Part shown: in pieces, positions 59,948-64,000 of the stretch
How positions within the stretch are numbered: the stretch's first letter is position 1
How the letters are laid out: the number at the start of each line of letters is the position of its first letter
From: Ignavibacteriales bacterium UBA1304
Lineage (GTDB): Bacteria; Bacteroidota; Ignavibacteria; Ignavibacteriales; Ignavibacteriaceae
Assembly (NCBI GenBank): GCA_002307295.1
Contig: DBTY01000053.1
Location: forward strand, 81,084 to 145,083
DNA length: 64,000 nucleotides
Direction of reading: 5' to 3'
Translations under genes and position numbers: made by a program
The notes under the pieces: generated by a model
Told to the model about the DNA's origin: nothing
Database searches by the model: none
The model's input: the letters and a program-made list of their open reading frames with translations, nothing else

Positions 59948-61078
59948 TTGAAAGAATCAGCCCTATATATTCACATCCCGTTTTGCGAACACAAATGCAT
60001 CTATTGCGATTTTTACTCGATCATCACAAAAGACAACATCGGCGCTTTTCTATCGGCATTAAAAAAAGAAATAGCCTTCTATTCCAGCTCCTGCAAAGAT
60101 GATCTTATTTTCACTACCATTTTTTTTGGCGGCGGAACTCCTTCATTAATGGAGCCGCAATATATCAGCGAAATTTTACACGCCTTGCGCAACAATTTCA
60201 ATATTTCTCCCAATGCCGAAATTTCGCTTGAAACCAATCCCGGAATGGTGGACAGCGATAAGCTTAAAAATTTCCGCGCAACCGGCATTAACAGAATCAG
60301 CGTAGGCATCCAATCTTTTGACGAAGCCGATCTGAAGTTCCTTACGCGAATTCACGATAAAGAGAAAGCTATTAATACAATTATGCAGGCTAAATCTGCC
60401 GGATTTGAAAATATAAATCTCGATCTTATTTTTAACCTGCCGGGACAAACAAAAGAAAAATGGCTGTCAAATCTTGAGGCCGCTATAAAGCTCCCGGTAA
60501 CGCATATCTCGGCTTACAGCCTGATTTTAGAAAGCGGAACAATATTAAATAAAATGGTTCTCGACGGTAAAGTTAAAATTCAGGACGAAGACTATGATGC
60601 TGATTTATATGAGCAGACAATCGATTTCCTAACTGCTGACGGGTTTATGCAATACGAAGTTTCCAACTTCGCAAAGCCCGGTTTTGAGTGCAAACACAAT
60701 TTAGCTTACTGGGAATATAAAAACTATATAGGCTTCGGTCCTTCGGCACATTCGTTTCTTTACGGCAAACGCTGGAAAAATTTCACCTCGCTTAAAAAAT
60801 ATATTTCAGAAATTGAAACCGCCGGACAAGCCGTAGCGTCATCTGAAATACTTACCGAAGAACAAAAAATCGAAGAATATGTTATGCTTGCTCTGCGCAG
60901 CAGCGGATTAAACGTCGCGGAATTTATTACATTGTTTGGGGAATCGCACTTTAAGCGAAATCAGGATTATTTTAATACTCTAATTAAAGCGAATTACATA
61001 AAAAAGAACGGCGCTCTTTTAAGTCTTACTCCAAAAGGCTACGCCGTTTGCGATGAAATTCTGGGAAATATAACGTAG
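59948..61078 (+). CDS. hemW: HemW-type radical SAM heme chaperone
   Basis: HemW is a radical SAM protein that binds heme and passes it to target proteins; it was formerly annotated as oxygen-independent coproporphyrinogen oxidase. The 376-residue protein has 'IHIPFCEHKCIYCDFYS' with the cluster cysteines at 13, 17 and 20, 'FFGGGTPSLM' and 'INRISVGIQSFDEADL'. 'NLDLIFNLPGQTKEKW' and a C-terminal HemN_C domain ('NVAEFITLFGESHF') follow. It uses TTG as start, since no ATG lies before the conserved N-terminus. The N-terminal extension needed for true HemN activity is absent. Confidence 0.9.
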   Translation: MKESALYIHIPFCEHKCIYCDFYSIITKDNIGAFLSALKKEIAFYSSSCKDDLIFTTIFFGGGTPSLMEPQYISEILHALRNNFNISPNAEISLETNPGMVDSDKLKNFRATGINRISVGIQSFDEADLKFLTRIHDKEKAINTIMQAKSAGFENINLDLIFNLPGQTKEKWLSNLEAAIKLPVTHISAYSLILESGTILNKMVLDGKVKIQDEDYDADLYEQTIDFLTADGFMQYEVSNFAKPGFECKHNLAYWEYKNYIGFGPSAHSFLYGKRWKNFTSLKKYISEIETAGQAVASSEILTEEQKIEEYVMLALRSSGLNVAEFITLFGESHFKRNQDYFNTLIKANYIKKNGALLSLTPKGYAVCDEILGNIT

Positions 61079-61097
61079 GTTTTCCCGGCGCTTACAT

Positions 61098-61134
61098 GAC
61101 CTTCCAGGCGAGCTGAAAGCCGCCCTGAAAGGTC
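61098..61134. repeat. imperfect palindrome after hemW
   Basis: GACCTTCCAGG and CCTGAAAGGTC pair with one mismatch around a loop with GCGAGCTGAAAG. It lies 20 bases past the hemW stop and is not followed by a T-run, so it looks like a REP-type element rather than a terminator. Confidence 0.45.
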
Positions 61135-61313
61135 GAAACTAACTTGCCGCTAAAGTATGGACGTACATTTCATAGATTGGCTTCTACTGTTTTTATTCGC
61201 ATTGGGATTATGCACAATAAAAGATCCTTCAGCTTTTTCCAAACTTCCAGTGCATCCTTCGGATACCTGGATTTTTTTTTACGCTGAAAGATATTTACTA
61301 CCAAATTAAAAAA

Positions 61314-62507
61314 TTATTCCCAGCAGACGGCTAATCCGCCTTCGGAAGTTTCTTTGTAGATATGGGGCAAATCGTGACCAGTGCGTTTCATCGTCTGGAC
61401 GATCCTGTCAAAAGAGACGATGTGTCTGCCGTCGGAGAGCAAAGAAAACGTAGCGCAGTTTAAAGCGCGTTCGGCGGCAAAAGCGTTGCGCTCGATGCAG
61501 GGGATCTGCACTAATCCGCCAATAGGATCGCAGGTAAGGCCAAGGTGATGCTCCATTCCCATTTCAGCGGCGTACTCAATCTGGTAAGGAGTTCCGCCAA
61601 GCAGCTGAGCCGAGGCGGCAGAAGCCATTGCGCATGCTGCGCCTACTTCCCCCTGACAGCCGACGTCGGCGCCGGAGATAGAGGCGTTTGTTTTAATTAG
61701 ATTACCCACAATACCGGCGGTAGCCAGAGCGCGTAAAATCTTCTCGTCGGGAAAATCAAAACTATCATGCAGCCGCGCTAAAACAGCGGGCATGATGCCG
61801 CATGATCCGCAGGTCGGCGCGGTAACAATACGTCCGCCGGAGGCGTTCTCCTCGCATACGGCAAGCGCATAAGAAAAAATCTGGGTCTTCTTTTTTAACG
61901 AGCCGCTATAGCTGGCCGCTTTAATATGGAATGAAGAGGCTTTGCGCGGCAGATGCAAACCTCCCGGAAGCGTCCCTTCATTAGTAAGACCTCTTTGTAT
62001 CGATTCTTTCATAACCTTCCATACTTCGGCAAGATAGTCATAAATTTCAATTCCTTCGGTCTTTTCTACATACTCCCACAAAGCGGTTCCATTTTCTTTA
62101 GTCCAGTTAAGTATGGCGTCCATTGTGTTTAGTTCGTAAACATTTTCTTCGGCTTCAGGTTCGGCGTCGTAAACAATTTTACCTCCGCCTACGCTGTAAG
62201 CGGTTTGTTCTGCAAGAGTATTTCCGCTATTGTCTAAGGCTTCAAGCTTCATAGCGTTTGGATGTATTGGCAGGAATTCTGCCGGCTTCCAGATTATTTC
62301 GGCGGAAAGCGGGGCAAAGCTTTTGGCTATTACAATATCGGTTAAATGCCCTTTCCCGGTAGCGGCAAGGCTTCCGTAAAGGGTTATCCTGAAGCTTGCG
62401 GCCAAAGGATGTTCGGCTTTAAAACGGTCTGAGGCAATTTTGGGTCCCATTGTATGGCTGCTTGAGGGGCCATAACCAATCTTATATATTTCCTTTATCG
62501 ATTCCAT
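61314..62507 (-). CDS. sdaA: L-serine dehydratase (L-serine ammonia-lyase), single chain, iron-sulphur type
   Basis: It deaminates L-serine to pyruvate and ammonia using a [4Fe-4S] cluster. The 397-residue chain holds the beta part (about 1-130, 'IGYGPSSSHTMGPKIASDRF') and the alpha part in one polypeptide. Cluster and active-site cysteines are in 'APTCGSCGIMPAV', 'GADVGCQGEVGAACAM' and 'LTCDPIGGLVQIPC'. The start has GAAAG upstream and is at the standard N-terminus. It is monocistronic. The gap of about 235 bases to hemW holds the palindrome above and nothing else seen. Confidence 0.95.
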   Translation of the reverse strand: MESIKEIYKIGYGPSSSHTMGPKIASDRFKAEHPLAASFRITLYGSLAATGKGHLTDIVIAKSFAPLSAEIIWKPAEFLPIHPNAMKLEALDNSGNTLAEQTAYSVGGGKIVYDAEPEAEENVYELNTMDAILNWTKENGTALWEYVEKTEGIEIYDYLAEVWKVMKESIQRGLTNEGTLPGGLHLPRKASSFHIKAASYSGSLKKKTQIFSYALAVCEENASGGRIVTAPTCGSCGIMPAVLARLHDSFDFPDEKILRALATAGIVGNLIKTNASISGADVGCQGEVGAACAMASAASAQLLGGTPYQIEYAAEMGMEHHLGLTCDPIGGLVQIPCIERNAFAAERALNCATFSLLSDGRHIVSFDRIVQTMKRTGHDLPHIYKETSEGGLAVCWE

Positions 62508-63243
62508 TCTTTATCCAAAAAAACTTAAATACTTTTATAACGCTTAACGCCTGAAATATAACCAATAAAGAAAAGAGTTCAAAAGCATAGCTTTGCGGCA
62601 TTTTGCATGGCTTCTTGTATTATAAGGCAGTGAAGATTTTTATCTGAAATGGAGTTTTGTTGAAGAGCCCGTCAGTTTTTTTATGTTAACAAAAAAGTAA
62701 TTTGCATTTAGTATTTTTTCTATTTACGTTTATAATTATAAAATGATATATCTAATGTCGTTTTATGTGTTTAACGCAGGGAGAGTTTACTGCGCTTTAA
62801 TTTGTGGGATATAGTTCCTTTTTATTGGAAGCTAAAAATTAAAGTCATGGGAGTATGTATGTTAGTGAAATTGTACTTGTTGTTCTCTACTAAAATAGAA
62901 ACGCCTTTATCCACGCATGCGGGGAGACGCCTCAACTATTTTATAAAAAAACAAAGATTAAAAAAGAGCTTTAGAATAATATAATATTCTGTATTAAAGT
63001 TCTTTTTTTTTGATATGCTATTATTATATACATAGCCCGCTTTGGCGCGCGCTGTGTTTAAAAATTATATTGTAAAACTATTTCAAAGGTTATTTTATAT
63101 CACAAAAACAGGAGGAGGAAAAAAAGAAAAAGTATTTAAGTTAACGGGAGCGGTTAAACGAAAAGGGCAAAAATATATCCGGCTGCAACTAATAAGAGCT
63201 TTGCCGGAGAAGTAAAATGTTATTAATCTAAAAGGAGATTACA
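62508..63243. other. 736-base gene-poor stretch
   Basis: AT-rich, with no gene that has a normal start and ribosome binding site. A 60-codon frame at 62802-62984 starts with GTG and has no family features, so it was not called. It holds the promoter for the leftward serine dehydratase gene, the possible transposase remnant at its right half, and the ribosome binding site of the next gene. Confidence 0.5.
63036..63215 (+). pseudogene. possible C-terminal fragment of a transposase
   Basis: A plus-strand frame without a start reads 'PALARAVFKNYIVKLFQRLF', then 'KVFKLTGAVKRKGQKYIRLQ' and ends 'LIRALPEK'. The basic C-terminus with 'FKLTGAVKRKGQKYIRL' resembles the last part of IS-family transposases. 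A stop lies directly upstream, so it is at most a remnant. Confidence 0.3.
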
Positions 63244-63768
63244 ATGAAAAATTTTCAATTCTTATGTCTTATAATTATTGGAATATTTGTTTTCGTATCC
63301 ATAACTCAAATTTATGGACAACCAAAAAAAACTTATAAAATACCAATTACTACCGAAGAAGTAATAAACGCTTCTGACATTATTGTTGTTGGAAATGTTG
63401 TCGATATACATTGCGAGTATGTTAAATACGGCTCTAAACCTTCACACTCTATTTTATCCTTTATAAAGATAAAGTGCAGTAATTTTCTAAAAGGAGAACC
63501 AACAGACACAATCACTATACGCACAGCAGGCGGGAAAATAGGAAATGATGCAACCTTGGTTTCAAACGCAGAGAAAATTACGCTTTCAGAACATGTATTG
63601 GTTCACTTGGTTAAGCAGTATGAAAATTATTACAACTATATAGGAGAGAATAATAAGTATACGGTAATAGACGATACTCTCATCGATCGCTTAGGCAGGA
63701 AGACGAGTCTACAACAATATATCAATAAAGTAAAAACTATAACCGAAAAACAGAAAACTAAAAATTAG
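63244..63768 (+). CDS. exported protein of unknown function
   Basis: The 174-residue product has a signal peptide (hydrophobic about 5-22, ending 'QIYGQ'). It then has 'EEVINASDIIVVGNVVDIHC' and 'FIKIKCSNFLKGEPTDTITI' and 'AGGKIGNDATLVSNAEKITL', a pattern seen in exported proteins with 'ADiIVvG.V...........V...lKG.......GG', some of which precede a protease domain. None is attached here. AAAGGAG is its ribosome binding site. It is followed 50 bases later by another exported small protein in the same direction. Confidence 0.65.
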   Translation: MKNFQFLCLIIIGIFVFVSITQIYGQPKKTYKIPITTEEVINASDIIVVGNVVDIHCEYVKYGSKPSHSILSFIKIKCSNFLKGEPTDTITIRTAGGKIGNDATLVSNAEKITLSEHVLVHLVKQYENYYNYIGENNKYTVIDDTLIDRLGRKTSLQQYINKVKTITEKQKTKN

Positions 63769-63818
63769 CCTATACTAGTATTGTTTATTTCGTATAATAA
63801 TTAACTATTGGAGTAATA

Positions 63819-63986
63819 ATGAAGAGATTAAAAATTAAAATAGCTACATTTAGGAAGATTTGTTTTCTCATTCTTGTATTTTGCTGTTCGCAAAACTTAT
63901 ATCCTTATGGTTTAGAATATTGGACTTGGGGTGGTCTGCATAATATACCTGCATTTCATTTTGATCCTCGAGGCTTGAGACTGTAA
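63819..63986 (+). CDS. very small exported protein or broken gene start
   Basis: A 55-codon frame starts at an ATG with GGAG upstream. It has a basic N-terminus and a hydrophobic core ('ICFLILVFCCSQ') like a signal or lipoprotein peptide, then 'YPYGLEYWTWGGLHNIPAFH' and 'FDPRGLRL' before a TAA. The length is small for the well-formed start, and the window ends 14 bases later. It may be the beginning of a longer protein interrupted by a stop, or a real short peptide. Confidence 0.4.
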   Translation: MKRLKIKIATFRKICFLILVFCCSQNLYPYGLEYWTWGGLHNIPAFHFDPRGLRL

Positions 63987-64000
63987 AAAGTTATGTGTAA

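Noticed and set aside
62802..62984. 60-codon plus-strand frame in the gene-poor region
   Set aside because: GTG start, no ribosome binding site, and no composition or motif suggesting a real protein.

Overview
The window looks like a chromosome segment from a flagellated member of the Ignavibacteria/Chlorobi side of the Bacteroidota superphylum. The evidence is a very large exported SBBP beta-propeller protein whose C-terminus has the 'SLSQNYPNPFNPTT' type IX secretion sorting module typical of Ignavibacteria, many short-signal-peptide exported proteins, an AT-rich genome with GCG/GCC alanine codons, and a complete late flagellar block. This placement is inferred from family resemblance only. 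No phage, CRISPR array or intact insertion sequence is visible.

Layout. (1) 1-6.2 kb: the start of a DUF2971-like gene running off the left edge, a lipoprotein, an exported protein, an EEP-type phosphoesterase, glutamine synthetase (with Phe at the usual adenylylation Tyr) and enolase. (2) 6.2-10 kb: the SBBP/T9SS giant. (3) 10-21 kb: mixed metabolism and stress genes: ArfB ribosome rescue, a TIGR04325-type methyltransferase, an EamA transporter, an M15 peptidase, a DUF2130 protein, an HMA lipoprotein, an isochorismatase-like hydrolase, a divergent C39-like peptidase / ATP-grasp ligase pair, a Phd-RelE pair, a MazEF pair whose toxin is broken, and an MFS transporter, AraC regulator and SDR. 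(4) 22-38.4 kb: a motility island read leftward. It holds three tandem flagellins, FliS, FliD, a FliT-like chaperone, a FlgM-like anti-sigma factor, a cytosolic histidine kinase with an NtrC-type regulator, and upstream four large glycosyltransferase/TPR proteins likely to decorate flagellin. Two flagellins have textbook sigma-28 promoters (TAAA-N15-GYCGATAA), and all three leaders carry an AAGCAAGGANGCT element that resembles CsrA-binding sites. (5) 38.4-45 kb: tRNA-Arg(CCT), two exported proteins of unknown function, a chemoreceptor with a long run of HAMP-like repeats, and a small unknown gene. (6) 45-55 kb: a seven-gene leftward operon with translational overlaps: methyltransferase, RlmD-type rRNA methyltransferase, heparinase II/III-like protein, PfkB kinase, RmlD-like reductase, GH13 amylase and DPP-IV-like peptidase. 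(7) 55-64 kb: a rightward group (S9 peptidase, YkvA, NUDIX ADP-ribose pyrophosphatase, RecN, HemW), L-serine dehydratase, a 0.7-kb gene-poor stretch with a possible transposase remnant, and two exported proteins at the right edge.

How it works together. The best integrated unit is the motility island: sigma-28 promoters drive flagellin, the FlgM-like protein would hold sigma-28 until the hook is finished, the leader element could give post-transcriptional control, FliS/FliT-like/FliD export and cap the filament, and the adjacent glycosyltransferases likely modify it. The most open-ended biochemical lead is the divergent papain-like peptidase / ATP-grasp ligase pair at 16-18 kb.
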